A stretch of 64,000 bases of DNA from Artocarpus heterophyllus (GCA_025403435.1 JAJQZP010000259.1:620001-684000), one strand, 5' to 3'. Positions 1 to 11,199 are shown, counted from the first letter of the stretch. Made by a program: numbers and translations. Notes: generated by a model not told the origin, from the sequence alone.

Positions 1-388
1 AGGGTGATTTGAGGTTGGAGTATGTGGCAAGGTTGACATTTGAAGCAACTAACAATGTTGCAGAGTACGAAGCCTTGATTTTGGGATTGAAACTTTTAAA
101 AAGCAAAAGGAGGAAAATGTGCAGGTAAAAAGCAACTCACAATTGGTGGTAAATCAGCTTAATGGAGTATACGAGGCAAAAAAGCCTAGAATTTCAAAAT
201 ATTTCGTGCTTGCAGAGGCTCTGAGCAAGAAATTTAAAAAATTTTCAATAAAACAAATACCAAGAAGCGAAAACTCTGAAGCTGACAAACTGGCCGAAGC
301 AGCAGCAATAGCGGAGGAAGGAAAAAGTTATAGATTGACGCCTATATTGGAGATTAAAAATCCAGGCATAGAAGAACACTCAAAATGA
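1..388 (+). pseudogene. Tat-type additional RNase H domain, broken
   Basis: The first 100 bases read EATNNVAEYEALILGL, the conserved strand/turn of the archaeal-type RNase H found in Tat and Athila elements; its Glu is one of the metal-binding residues. Around base 115 the frame shifts, and 119-388 continues the domain with a run containing ENSEADKLAEAA, whose Asp belongs to the last catalytic motif. The protein would degrade RNA in RNA:DNA hybrids during reverse transcription. The frameshift and missing upstream part make it a pseudogene. Confidence 0.7.
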
Positions 389-479
389 AGAAGTGAAATA
401 ACTGTGGCAATAACCAAATCGATGAGGAGGAAAGCAAGAAAACTCCAATTGTAAACGTTCTCGTCAGTGAACAACTCGA

Positions 480-1454
480 TTCACTATGATAGATGGAGAA
501 TTGTACAGGAAATCCTATGGAGGACCACTTCTGAAATGCCTAACCCCAACTAAAGGCCATGCAGGATTTTCAGTGATCTAGGACAGGATATGTGTAAACC
601 ATTAAGGAGGAAGAAGTTTGGGACACAAAGTAATTTCTCAAGGATACATTTGGCCGAAGATGATGATAGAGGCAGCACAATAAGTTAAGAAGTGTGAAAA
701 TTTGTAGAAGTTTGCACATCAGAGTCATCTGGCGTCAGAGAAATTGCATTATGTTATAAGCCCTTGGCCATTTGCTCTTTGGGGGATTAATATTGTAGAA
801 ATCCTGCCAAAAACTCCATCTGGCAAAAGATCCAATATCAATCAAACAGATGTAATCAACTTCATTTGGAAACATTAATAATTTGTAGATTCAAAATGCT
901 GTACAAAATTAGCGTTGACAATAGGATGCAGTTTTCAAGAAGAAAGGTGGAAAGATTTTGCACTAATAATGGTATTAAGCTAAATTTTGCATCGGGAAGT
1001 TATCCTCAGGGAGACAGCCAAATAGAGTGAGCAAACAAAACAATATTTCTGGCGCATAAAGAAGAAGCTGGAAGACAGAAAATGGAGAAGGGCAGATGAA
1101 CTTCCAAACTTGCTGTGGTCATATAGAACAACCAGAAGGAGGTCAACTAATGTAGCTCCTTTCTCTCTGGTACATGGATCAGAGGCCGTGATACCAGCTG
1201 AATTAGGATATCCAACTTTGAAAACTAAAACAGTGGTGGAAGGCAGAAATGAAGAACAAATTGTTCGAAACTTAGATCTACTAGAAGAAGCAAAAGAAGC
1301 AGCCTCAATTAAGCTACAAGCGTATCAACAACAAATAGCCAGAGCTTATAACAAGAAGGTGAGACATAAGAAGTTTAAGATGGGGGTTTGGGCGTTGAGG
1401 AAGGTTACGGAAAACACAAAGGAGCCAAATGTAGGAAAATTAGGACCAACATAA
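480..1454 (+). pseudogene. Ty3/gypsy integrase remnant (Tat element)
   Basis: Scattered stretches in changing frames resemble the integrase zinc-binding and catalytic core. The best preserved part is the open 1110-1454 stretch, starting MLWSYRTTRRRSTNVAPFSL, which is the conserved region after the catalytic Glu, followed by the C-terminal part (IARAYNKKVRHKKFKMG). Stops and frameshifts lie at 480-1100. Integrase would insert element cDNA into chromosomes. It follows the RNase H, as expected for gypsy pol order. Confidence 0.7.
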
Positions 1455-1477
1455 GAAGGTCCGTATGAAGTAATTAC

Positions 1478-1960
1478 AGACTGAAAGAGGCAGAGCCCGA
1501 GTGGCAAAAACCTCAGACTCATAAAGTAATTATACGCCGACAGAGGAAGAGCCCGAGTAGGAAGCCCGAGTGGACAAAGCAAAGTCCAAGTGGAAAAAAG
1601 CCTCAGACCGATAAAAGTAGTTATGGACTAAAAGAGGTCGAGCCCAGCGTGGGAAAAGCCTGAAACAGATAAAACAACTATAGGCCCAAAGAGGCAGAGC
1701 CCGAACGAGAAAAGCCTTAGATCCAAAGCATAATTATAGAAGGAAAAAGGCAAATCTGGATGGGAAAAGCCTCACATCGAAAGAATAATTGTAGACCAAA
1801 AAATGCGGAGTCCCATTGGAAAAAGCTTCCGACCGCAAAAAGATAGTCAAAGACTAAAATAGGCAGAGCCCGAGTAAGAAGAGCCTCGGATCGATAAAGG
1901 TGATAATCTGTGATCGAGAAGAGGCTGAGTCAGAATTGAAAGGCGCCACAAAAAGAAAGA
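1478..1960 (+). repeat. Degenerate minisatellite of about 55-65 bp units
   Basis: About seven diverged copies of a unit built on GAGGCAGAGCCCGAGTGG, then AAAGCCTCAGACCGATAAA and ATTATAGACC, follow directly after the integrase remnant. The units are imperfect and vary in length. Tandem repeats in the 3' untranslated region are a known feature of Tat-lineage elements. It has no coding potential that I can support. Confidence 0.75.
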
Positions 1961-3330
1961 ATAAGAGAATCACGTGAAGGTATTCTTGTAAAAAACAGGA
2001 TAGGCAGAAAATCTCTAAACAGAGATCTCAATCAGAGAAATGACATTCGTTCTGAAAGAGGACAAATCTCAGGGACGAATGGCAAATCTCAGGAACAGAC
2101 AAAAAATCTCAGAAATAGACAAGTTAAGAAGGAAATTTTCAACTCTGGAATCAGTCATGTAGCTGTAAATTTAGCACGCGTCAAAAGCTCCATTAACCGG
2201 GCATTTAGAGATATAAATTGCTATTGAAACCTTGAAAAGGCCATAGATTCCTTGGAAAAAATGAAAGAATCTCTCAAAAGGCTGTAGCTGGAGGCTCCTG
2301 GAATTAAATTAGAATTTATTTGAGAATTAAGTAGGCGAATGAATGAAGTCTCGCTTATAAATAGGAATTATGGAAGGCAGACAGGCAAATAAAAAAGTAA
2401 GTTATCAAAAGTAAATTTACCTTTAGAAAAAGAAAGCAGTCCTCATATCCAAAACAGGTGTTTAAGGCCCTTTTCTTCAATATCAAAATAGATTTTTTCT
2501 TACAATGTTTTTCGATGCAAGATCATCATGTCAAAGAAGGGATCATGTTGGTAAAAGCAAAGAAGAGTAAAAGATCAAAAGTAGAGTTTATGTTGCAGTT
2601 CTCGAGTCAATAGAAATAAGCATCCTGAGTCACACCATGAGGAACAATTGTCTATTGGGGCAAGATTTGCATTATAAATGTTATTTCAGATCGACAACAC
2701 CACTTGACTCAAGAACTACAAAGAAGCATATAGAAGAGATTAGAGATGCAGAAGCAGCTAAGGAAGAATATGATTGTGTTAAAATTCCAGAAAATCCAAC
2801 AGAATCTATAATGTTTCAGAAGATTGACCAACGTTATAGAATCTATAGCGTTTAAGAATTATTCAAACATGGTCAGAATAGTGAATATACTCGACAGCAA
2901 GTATTTTTATTTATGAATCAGACTATATAGATTTAATAAATTTCATTGAGAAAGTAAATTTTATTGTCTGAGTTAGATTTTACAAAAAAATAGTCATATT
3001 CTCAGCTAGATTTTGTGAAAGTTAGATTCCTCAGAGATGTTAATTTTATTGCTCAGAATCAAATGCCTAAAAAAGTGTTTTACTTATTTCATTATCTTGA
3101 GCCAGAATGTCTCAGAAATAATTACCATTTGTCTGAAAGTTATCTCAGAGATATGTATATATTGAAAGGCGTGAAACAGTAATAAAGGGCCCGATACAAA
3201 ATTAACTTTGATTTCATTAAAGAAGTGAATAAGAACAAAGCAAACCTCAGTATTCAAAAATAACAAGACAACAAAAAGTCTTCATATCTCAAAACAATTG
3301 TACATCAAAGACCTATGAAACAGTTACAAA
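1961..3330. other. Probable 3' untranslated region of the Tat element
   Basis: This is noncoding, purine-rich sequence with short repeated phrases: several AATCTC(A)GG(A)A-type runs at 1990-2120 and repeated CTCAGA words at 2985-3150. A 72-codon open frame at 2637-2855 has no recognisable domain and is probably chance. A boundary between untranslated region and a 3' LTR is likely somewhere here but I could not fix it. Confidence 0.4.
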
Positions 3331-3349
3331 ATGATCAAAAAATTTTCGC

Positions 3350-3904
3350 AAAAGAAAAATCAGACTGGAGTAGAAGAAGCAGGTAGATCAGAGCTGGAAA
3401 CAACACCAGAAGAACTAGTGCCAGGATCAAGACCAGCTTCTACTAATCTAGTCTGCAGCTCGAGAACTTGCATTTCTGGCTTTGAAATAAGGGAATATTT
3501 GCATCCCTGTATTGTTCCAGTTCTTCGATTAAATTCTCAATCCTTTGACCGCTGGCAAAGATTTCAGGATTTAAATTTTCAACATAGAGGACTAAACTCT
3601 GGTTCCGCTTCCTTAAACTCTCGAGCTCAGCCCTTGCCTCAGATCTCTCGATATCAAAAAGCTATTCCTTCTTAGGCATCATCTGCTTCCAGGAGGAAAT
3701 CGCAGATTCAATAACCAAAGCCCGATTAGAGTCTCTTTCTTTTATCTCTGATTCTAACTCAGAAACCCTTAATGATAAAGCTTCATTGGTAGAATGGAGA
3801 CCCTTATTCTCTTCCTGAAGAGCCTTCAAATCATTCTCTAATTGAGACCTCGAAAACATATTTGAGACAGACTTCCTTACCATAGAGGAAAACTCGTTCA
3901 ACAA
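3350..3904 (-). pseudogene. Antisense coiled-coil ORF remnant
   Basis: On the minus strand an 80-codon open frame (3904 down to 3662) reads as a heptad-rich helix, for example NDLKALQEENKGLHSTNEAL. After a stop, the strand continues in coiled-coil style (ERSEARAELESLRKR) down to about 3480, ending with a serine-rich tail in another frame. Plant Tat elements often carry an additional ORF between pol and the 3' LTR, sometimes in antisense, with coiled-coil products of unknown function. That is my best explanation. It could instead be a fragment of a host coiled-coil gene. The link to the upstream RNase H/integrase is positional only. Confidence 0.45.
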
Positions 3905-4048
3905 TTGTACTTTGACTAGATGTTTGTTGAATCGATCTAATAAAATTCTTCACAAATAGTTGGGGCAATTGGAATTGCAGGAGAAATTGAGACGGCAAGA
4001 GTTGAGATTAAGGCCAGGGCTAAAGTGGTCTGGATTGCCTGAAGGTTA

Positions 4049-4525
4049 TGTAGAAAAAAAAATTTACATAACAATCAACCTAACTCAATATAAGAATTGT
4101 CCTAAAGCAAAAACACTATAAGCCTAGATCTATATCATATTAGATTATTGAGAATTAATAAACAAATAAAATACCTAGATTCGTTGGTATTGATCAATCA
4201 ACAGAACTGATGGTATGTGACATTCCTCAACCAAAATGCCTCAATTATTCAATAGGATTATCGTCACTTTTTCTGATGGGAAGAAAAGAGACTATAACGT
4301 GTTTTGGTATATTGGGGAGGGTTCTATAATCCCCTAAATGGTATCTACTTAATTTATTCCATATCAATTTTCATAATTAACGGGTTTTATCATTAAAATG
4401 AGATCACTAAAATTTCAACCCGTATTAAATAGCATTATATAATTGATTCAAAATTATATGTTGCCCAATATAGGAAATATGATTTCCTAGTAATTACCTA
4501 ATATAGGAAATCTAATTTCCTAACA
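4049..4525 (-). repeat. Copia-1 3' LTR
   Basis: It begins TGTAGAAAAA and ends CCTAACA on the plus strand, matching 19036-19531. It lacks a block of about 19 bases, around CCATAACCAGTATAT, present in the other copy. The 154 bases at 4372-4525 are identical to 19378-19531, while the outer part differs at roughly one base in ten. The TSD base run GGTTA precedes it. Confidence 0.92.
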
Positions 4526-4541
4526 ATCTCCCACTTGGGCT
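4526..4541 (-). other. Copia-1 polypurine tract
   Basis: Read on the minus strand this is CCCAAGTGGGAGATTG leading into the LTR start TGTTAGG. This is the usual copia plus-strand primer site directly before the 3' LTR. Confidence 0.7.
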
Positions 4542-5030
4542 ACATATTATTCTTGAAGCAATTATTTCTTAAAATTCCTTAGGTGCGCATCTGTAAGCTA
4601 TTTATCTTTAAACAATACTGGTCCATCTCATATACTAGTAATGGAAACATTGCAGCTTTAGTCTCAGTATAGTAGTGACTAAACTACGATCATCACAATA
4701 CTATCATACTCAATGACATAGATCAAATATGGATGAGTAGCATGGAAATAACATATAACGTGATTTCAAACATGTTTATTTTCAACTGGTCCTTCTTTAG
4801 TCTTTAGTGAGATCAATTCAAAGTCCTTAGTGTAATGCAAACATTACAAATATAAAAGATAAGCAAGCTCAGAAAGAGAATTATAAACCATCAATCTTTA
4901 TTCTGCAGAAAAACTGAATAATCCAGTGTCCATAACAAAAATTCATAGAACATCAAAATTTCACTAAACAAGGCATTTTCAGGAACAATACCCATATGAG
5001 AAGTGTGCTCGTGAACTTGTTCCTATATAT
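4542..5030 (-). other. Copia-1 region between RNase H and 3' LTR
   Basis: No open frame of note. This is the 3' untranslated stretch and possibly the decayed C-terminus of RNase H. Short runs such as ACTATCATACTCAATGACATAG show no structure that I recognise. Confidence 0.5.
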
Positions 5031-5717
5031 TCATGGGAATTTGTTTATTTTGAACTTTCTCTTTGACAACCAGAATTTAATGTCAATAAACTTCGACTTT
5101 GTTGAGCTACTGTTATTGTTGGAATATAGTACTATTGAGTTATTGTCACAGTAAATCTTCAAAGGTCTATCAATACTATCTACCACACGTAACTTAGTGA
5201 CAAAGTTTCGCAGCCATATCCCGTGGTTGGACGCCTCATAACAAGCTATGAACTTCGCAGCCATGGTTGAAGGAGCTATCAGAGTCTGCTTAGCAGACTT
5301 CCATGAGATGGCTCCTCCAGCCATCATATAAATGTAACCTGATGTGGAGCGCCTGCTGTCTTGGCATCCCAAAAAATCGGAGTCAGAATACCTAATGATC
5401 TCTAAATTGTTTGATCTCCGATAAGTGAGCATGTAGTCTTTCGTTCTCCTCAAATAACGCATTACATGTTTTGCTGCCTTCCAATGTTGCATACCCGGAT
5501 CACTCAAGAATCTGCCCAAGACTCCCACTATAAACGCTATGTTGGGACGAGTACAAACTTGAGCGTACATCAGACTCCCTACTATTGATGCATAGGGAAT
5601 CTTTTGCATCTCTTTTCTTTCAATGTCATTATTGGGGCATTGTTTGAGACCAAAATTTGTCTCTTTTAGCTACGGGCGTGTCCCCTAGTTTACTATCTTT
5701 CATGCCCAATTTACTCA
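5031..5717 (-). pseudogene. Copia-1 RNase H portion of pol
   Basis: The 5609-5031 minus frame (192 codons) covers the RT-RNase H connection and RNase H. It contains IPYASIVGSLMYAQVCTRPN, the common copia phrase before RNase H, then YSDSDFLGCQDSRRSTSGY with the first catalytic Asp, and IYCDNNSIVLYSNNN near the last motif. The first part of this domain lies upstream at 5610-5717 with stops, running to the gypsy-1 insertion point. RNase H removes the RNA template during cDNA synthesis. It is the direct continuation of the RT part at 14849-16045. Confidence 0.88.
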
Positions 5718-5722
5718 GAACC
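5718..5722. other. Target-site duplication of gypsy-1 (left copy)
   Basis: GAACC here is repeated at 14839-14843 immediately after gypsy-1. It shows that gypsy-1 integrated into the pol of copia-1. Confidence 0.9.
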
Positions 5723-5943
5723 TGTAACGCCCCGAAATTTATTTAATGTTATTGTAATGTAAAATGATGAATTAGTGTACCATAATTAATGTTTCAACAT
5801 TAATTTGATCATTTGGATAAATTTTGAATTTTAGGTTGTTTTGTTAATTTAATAAATTCTAAAGATTTCTTATTGTTTTAAAATGTTATTTTGAGTTTTA
5901 AAACACAACAGTTTGTAAAATGTTAAAAATATTCCGTTTTACA

Positions 5944-6005
5944 AAACCGTGGGTGGCACTTGGTCTTCGTACAGTAAAACCGCCCACCGTTTCTCTCTAT
6001 TTATT
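5944..6005 (+). promoter_or_regulatory. Gypsy-1 presumed core promoter with dyad
   Basis: AAACCGTGGGTGG (5944-5956) faces CCGCCCACCGTTT (5980-5992), an inverted repeat with 11 of 13 pairs. It lies directly before TATTTATT (5998-6005), a plausible TATA element. A pyrimidine-rich tract follows, as at many plant transcription starts. The same layout recurs near 12,850-12,920 in the 3' LTR. Inference only. Confidence 0.45.
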
Positions 6006-6100
6006 CTCTCTCCTCTCCCTCTCTTTGGCTCACTCTCTCTCTCACCCGTGAGTCTCTCTCACTCTCTCCCTCTTACTCTCTCCTCTTCTCTCTCAATTTT
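6006..6100 (+). repeat. CT-rich microsatellite in gypsy-1 5' LTR
   Basis: Imperfect (CT)n/(CTCTCT)n pyrimidine tract, repeated at 12,915-13,020 in the 3' LTR. It appears as GA-rich sequence at 54,655-54,770 and 61,380-61,505 in the gypsy-2 LTRs. Confidence 0.8.
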
Positions 6101-6575
6101 CCTCAAAATTTTGAATCAAATCAAGTTCAAGCTTCGGGTTTTGGTGGAGTGGAGGCTCAGGAGCTCGATTGAAGCACAAAAAATGTGGATTGAAGCTTGA
6201 ATTCGAGGTTAGTTTGAAAATTTCTAACTTTTTCAAAATTTTTAATTTTTGTGCATTTTTGAAAATCTAAGTTTGTTAGAGCTTAGAAAACCCTTGATTT
6301 GAGTTGAAGGAACTTAGAACGCCTAGAATCTAAGCTTGGATTGAAGAAAAACAGATTAGATTCAAGATTTTTCATTCTTCCTCATTTTCTTCCATTTTTA
6401 GATTTTTGGGATTTTTGTGTTTAACTCTTGTTTCAATGAGTTCAAAAGTGTTCTATTATATTTTTATATCATCTATGATTGTTTTTTATGTCTGGGATTT
6501 GAGAAAAACAGGTTAAAATCAAGATTTGAGTTTTGGGAAACCCAAAACTCGTGGCTGAAAATTCTGGGTTTTTCC

Positions 6576-6752
6576 AGTTCGACAGGCTGAACTACGTGTT
6601 TGGCAGGCCGGATTCAAAGGATAGGCAAGGCGGATTCATCTGTCTAGCAGGCCGAACCTAGAAAATGTCTGACCGACCGGACTTGATTTCTGCTAGGCTG
6701 AACTGAACAGTTCGGTCGGCCGAAGCAGGGCGTTTGGCAGGCCGACAGGGCA
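6576..6752 (+). repeat. GC-rich motif cluster in gypsy-1 5' LTR
   Basis: Several variants of GGCAGGCCGAAC/GGCAGGCCGGAT occur within about 180 bases (for example TTTGGCAGGCCGGATT, AGCAGGCCGAACC, GTTCGGTCGGCCGAA). Surrounding LTR sequence is AT-rich. Related clusters occur in all other long LTRs of the window; see the findings. Confidence 0.7.
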
Positions 6753-7910
6753 TGAGAAAATTTTGTGATTTTTCACCCGTTGTCACTGTTTTGAACCCCA
6801 ATTGAAATTTCAACATTGTAAAATGATTTTAAAGATACAAATGGCACACTAGGACATCATAAAATGGTTTAGTAACATAGAATGTCTAAAACTAGACATT
6901 GATCGACTTAGTGTGTATCTAGGATCGTTCGTGGTTCTGCGGAGTTAACGTATAGCGGACTGGGATTACGGTGTAGGGCACCGACATGAGTATCGAGGTA
7001 GGACTTCTACCCTATCTTTGGTAACTCAGTTTCAAAATGATTTGGCTTTGAAAAGGGTTTCTATAAAAATGTTTTCAACGGTTGATTGAAGATGGAAATT
7101 ATTGATGTTATTTTCGTAAACCATGAACTGAGATGAACTTCATAATGAATAATAATGAAAACTTCTGGTAAATGGGTTTTGAATAATGTTAGAAATAAAT
7201 ATAAGGGCATGATGCCATATCAGAGATCGGGTCGTGTAGCGATCGACCTTGGGGGCAGGTCCTGAAACCCAGCTGGGCCACCATGGTGGTGATTTTCATG
7301 TGGTTTGCCTAGGAAAAGAAAATAATGTATTTCTGGTCGACCGAATAAACTGTTTTGGGTAAGAACTTTTTTATAAAATTTATTTATTTAAGGTTTCTTT
7401 TAAATAATTCCCTGAATAGTGAGACTTTTCTTTAAATTAAATGATTTATTAAAATATAGTCCTACTGAGCCTTTCGCTCACATTTTCTTTTTTTTTTTAA
7501 AATTCCCCCCTCTAGGTGGATTCCCACTTAGGTTCAGAGAGGATTCTACAGATAGAACTCAAGAGCAGTAAAAGGACTAGTAGATTATTTGTAGTAATTG
7601 ATCAAGTCATGTAATGTTTTAACTCTATTTGTACTCAGACTGTGGTTGTATTATTATATTGCCAGTACTATGTGTGTGCACAAGTTGTGAGTCAGTGGGA
7701 CCCTTACTCGCGGTTCTTTATTATTTTATTATTATTCACTTAATGACTTCACCTGCTTAATGTTAATGAATTCTTTTATAAAATGTTTGAAACTTCCATA
7801 TTTTTATTATTTAACTTAACCCCTAAATTTCTTGATTTTAATTAAATTTCTCTTTTAATTAATTTAAATAATCTGCCACGTCACCTCCCGTACTCTGGGG
7901 CGTGACAGAA

Positions 7911-7922
7911 TGGTATCAGAGC
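7911..7922 (+). other. Gypsy-1 primer binding site
   Basis: TGGTATCAGAGC, three bases after the 5' LTR, is the standard complement to the 3' end of plant initiator methionine tRNA, which primes minus-strand cDNA synthesis. Confidence 0.92.
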
Positions 7923-8013
7923 TCAAGGTTATGAACCTTGGAAATTATACATACATATGTATGACAATAAAATACCTCTGACAGTCCAAAATTTTATTTT
8001 CAGAAGTGAGAGA

Positions 8014-9110
8014 ATGGCACCTAGACGTCGTTCGACAACTGACGCTGAGTTCGAAAATGATGAGGGTATGATGTGGTCTATGTTTGCAGCTTTCCGACAG
8101 ATGGCAGTCAGGGCCAGACCAGAGGATTCTGATGTTAGTCGTCGGCATATATATTTTAAGGAATTTCGACATGCGTCTATTTTGACTTTTGATGGTAATA
8201 GGGATTCGTAGTTGGTAGAATATTGGTTAGACTCGATCGTGAAGCAGTTGGATACCCTTGGTGTGCCTGATGAGTACCATGTGGAATTTGCTGCATATAA
8301 GCTCAAGGGTGGTGCTAATAGTTGGTGGAAACAAGCTAAGCGTTTGGAACGCGGTGGTGATATCAGTTGCGACAGATTCAAGGAGCTATTCTATGACCGT
8401 TATTTTTCGCTGGGGTATAGAGATCAGAAGGCAGCTGAGTTCTATAGGTTGCAGTAGGGTGATTTGTCAGTTCGGGAATATGAGGCAAGATTTAATGAGT
8501 TGGCCAGGTTTGCTCCATCAACAGTGGCATCAGAACGCGAGAGGTGTATTAAGTTTCAGGAAGGGCTCAAGGCTCCTATTCGGTGACAGGTGGTTGCTCT
8601 ACGACTTAGGAGTTTTGGAGAGCTTGTGTCGTCAGCAATATCAGTGGAGAATGATTATGCGCAGTATTGTGAGGATCGAGCAAAGGCTTTAGGAGGATCA
8701 CAGAGGAGCAGTAGGAAGAGCACCAGTAGCCGTCCAACTCTGGGAAAGAGCAATCAGAGTGGCATGAATAGTGGTAGCAGCAATTCGTCTGGTAGCGGGT
8801 CAACAATCCCTACAGCTTCCATTGTCCTTTTTGTCAGCAGCCAGGACACATCAAGAGGAATTGCCCAAACAGGAGTGCTCGTCTTGGATCTCAGACTAGA
8901 GAAGATGCTAGTCGTCAGTCTCAGCCTCAAACCCTACCCCCGCCTCAACTGTATCCGCAGTTGTAGTATCCTTAGTTATCTCCTCAGTAGTTTTCATATT
9001 CGGCACGAGGGCAGCAGCCATAGCATTTCCAGCGTAGCGTCCCTCAGTATTAAGCGCCAAGTGTAGCTAGTGTGCAGTCGTCTCTGTCTCAGTAGTATCG
9101 GCAGAATAAT
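8014..9110 (+). pseudogene. Gypsy-1 gag with zinc knuckle, broken
   Basis: ATG at 8014 starts MAPRRRSTTDAEFENDEG, matching the start context of the gypsy-2 gag on the other side of the window. A retrotransposon gag core follows (LVEYWLDSIVKQLDTLGV, then YKLKGGANSWWKQAKRLERG), and a CCHC zinc knuckle (C-x2-C-x4-H-x4-C) at 8823-8864. Stops interrupt it at about 8209, 8455 and 8584, plus several near 8965-9000. Nearly all are TAG or TGA where Gln or Arg codons would be expected. Gag would form the particle and package RNA. Confidence 0.85.
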
Positions 9111-9148
9111 CTAGGATCCAACAATGTAGAGGAAAAGGGAAGGCACCA

Positions 9149-9511
9149 GTGCAGGTTCATGCAATGGCATCTAGAGGTTCAAATTCTCAAACCAGTAACG
9201 CGGTTGTCGATGGTACGATCTTAGTTTCTCAATCCTTAGCTCGTGTTTTATTCGATACAGATGCCTCTCATTCTCTCATTTCGAGTTCCTTTGTACATGC
9301 CTTGGGATTAGATATAGAAGAGTTTAATGAACCTCTAGTCATAGCTTCTCCCTTGGGGCGGGTGTGTGTGAATTGTGTATGTAAATCTTGTAAAATAAGG
9401 ATTGAGGATGAGATTTTGAAAAGTGATTTGATTATACTCCCCATGAGCTCATATGATGTAATTCTAGGGATGGATTGGTTGTCCAGGTATAATGCAGTTG
9501 TGGATTGTTAA
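9149..9511 (+). pseudogene. Gypsy-1 aspartic protease domain
   Basis: Open for 120 codons. The retropepsin active site appears as LFDTDASHSLIS, where the usual Asp-Thr/Ser-Gly-Ala has Asp in place of the invariant Gly. Later conserved parts are SSYDVILGMDWLSRYNAVVDC at the C-terminal end. The protease would cut the polyprotein. The Gly loss predicts an inactive enzyme even without the flanking stops. Confidence 0.82.
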
Positions 9512-9529
9512 CTTAGGAAAGTAGCCCTA

Positions 9530-10560
9530 ATGTCTGATGGGGGGACGATGATCACTTACCAGGGTGGTGGTGATTGGTTAATGAGTGAGCGTCTCATAAA
9601 GTCGTGTCTAGGAGGGCGAAGAAATTTGGTTTGTTGTGCTTTTCTTGTGAATCTAGAGTGCGAACCCTATGCTTTGAGAGAAAGTGTAGCGATTTCAATG
9701 GTTGATGAGTTCGAGGATGTCTTCCCCGACGAGTTGTTAGGATTACCACCGTATCGGAAAATCGAGTTTGGTATTGAGTTATTTTCGGGGACAACACAGA
9801 TTTCTATAGCACTTTATCGGATGGCGCCTGCAGAAATGAAAGAATTGAGGAAGTAACTTCAGGAGCTTGCTAATAAAGGGTATATTGGAATAGCACATCT
9901 CTATGGGGAGCACCGGTTTTGTTTGCTAAGAAACATGACAGGACTCTCAGGTTGTGTGTAAATTATCGACAGCTAATCGTGTTACAGTGAAGCATAAGTA
10001 TCCCTTGCCCAGGATCAATGAGTTGTTTGATCAGTTGGGAGGTTCGCGGTACTTCTTAAAGATTGATTTGCGGTCGGGTTACCATCAACTCAGGATTAGG
10101 GACGAGGATATTCCCAAGACAGCTTTTAAGACCCGGTATGGGTATTTTGAGTTTTTGGTTATGTCGTTTGGGTTGAGGAATGCTCCGACAGCTTTCATGG
10201 ATTTGATGAACAGGATATTTAGGCCTTATCTAGATCAATTCGTGATTGTTTTCATCGATGACATTCTAGTGTATTCTAAGACTTAGGAGGAGCATGACCA
10301 GCATCTTCGGATCGTGCTTCAGACTCTGCGGGAGCACCAGTTGTATGCCAAGAGGGAAAAGTGTGAGTTTTGGTTGACTGAGGTCAAATTTCTGGGTCAT
10401 GTCATCTTTGAGTATAGTATTTCTGTGGATCCATCCAAGATTGAAGCCATAGTAGAATGGGAATGATCAAGGAATGTAGCAGAAATTCGCATCTTCTTAG
10501 GTCTTGCTAGTTATTAAAGGAAATTTGTAAAGATTTTTCAAAGATTGCAGCTCCGTTGAT
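9530..10560 (+). pseudogene. Gypsy-1 reverse transcriptase
   Basis: The link region (VDEFEDVFPDELLGLPPYR) leads into RT. The 9954-10286 stretch carries [31 protein letters not shown] with a catalytic Asp, [15 protein letters not shown], and the active-site box FIDDILVYS with both Asp residues kept. Stops lie at about 9854, 10285 and 10466, with a frame disturbance near 10,510. The enzyme would copy element RNA into DNA. It sits between protease and RNase H as in all gypsy elements. Confidence 0.88.
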
Positions 10561-11090
10561 GAGACTGATCAAGAAAAATGTCAGGTTTGAATGGAATGAA
10601 GAATGTGAGCTTTCTTTTTAGGAATTAAAGAACCGGTTGACTTCAGCGCCAGTGTTGGTTATCCCTAGCAATGATGAGCCGTATGAGGTTTACGTAGATG
10701 CTTTTGGGCGTGGACTTGGATGCGTGTTGATGCAGCATGGATGCGTGGTTGCCTACGGATCGAGACAGCTACGATCTCACGAGCAAAATTATCCTACTCA
10801 TGACTTGGAGCTCACGGCAGTGATTCACGTGCTGAAGATTTGGAGGTGTTATTTGTATGGAGCGACATTTCAGGTCTTCTTCGATCATAAGAGTTTGAGG
10901 TATCTGTTCTCTCAGAGGGATCTTAATTTGAGGCAGCGTAGATGGATAGAGTATATGGAGGATTATGATTTTACGTTTTAGTATCATCTCGGAAAAGCTA
11001 ATGCGGTCGCGGATGCGCTTAGTAGGAAGTCTTTAGGGATTCTCGCTTGTTTGGCTCTTGATGACCGGAGCAGGGATGTGATAGTGAGCG
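10561..11090 (+). pseudogene. Gypsy-1 RNase H
   Basis: The 10637-10981 frame has [16 protein letters not shown] with the first catalytic Asp, the conserved [21 protein letters not shown] containing the Glu, and [21 protein letters not shown] with the third acidic residue. The closing GKANAVADALSRKS motif follows a stop at about 10,979. It is shorter than RT and normal in length for the domain. Confidence 0.86.
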
Positions 11091-11199
11091 AGTATGGGCT
11101 ACGGTATCATGAAGACTGTGATCAAGTTTCGGTATATCATGTGGAGGCGACCCCAACTCTTATTCAGATGGTGAAGTAAAATCAGTGGCAGGATCAACA

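Larger units (their letters stand above)
1..3904 (+). mobile_element. 3' part of a decayed Tat-lineage Ty3/gypsy retrotransposon
   Basis: The left edge cuts into an old LTR retrotransposon. In order it holds a second (archaeal-type) RNase H, integrase fragments, a degenerate minisatellite and an antisense coiled-coil remnant. An extra RNase H after the normal one, and a long 3' untranslated region with tandem repeats and additional ORFs, are known traits of the Tat/Ogre/Retand group. The assignment is inference from domain order and sequence style. Frames are broken throughout. I could not place its 3' LTR; the right limit is only where copia-1 begins. Element 5' parts lie outside the window. 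Confidence 0.65.
5723..7907 (+). repeat. Gypsy-1 5' LTR (2185 bp)
   Basis: It runs from TGTAACGCCCC to GGCGTGACA and matches 12640-14838 along its length; the first 170 bases differ at about a dozen positions by eye. Internal landmarks are a TATA-like TATTTATT at 5998-6005, a CT-rich microsatellite at 6006-6100 and a GC-rich motif cluster at 6576-6752. No promoter activity can be proved from sequence. Confidence 0.93.

Noticed and set aside
1478..1960. Possible CRISPR-like direct repeats
   Set aside because: Units are contiguous and degenerate without unique spacers, in a plant genome and inside a retroelement untranslated region.
8258..9066. Alternative plus frames (8,258-8,692 and 8,590-9,066)
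   Set aside because: The true gag frame carries the recognisable gag core and zinc knuckle; these are shifted frames left open by chance.
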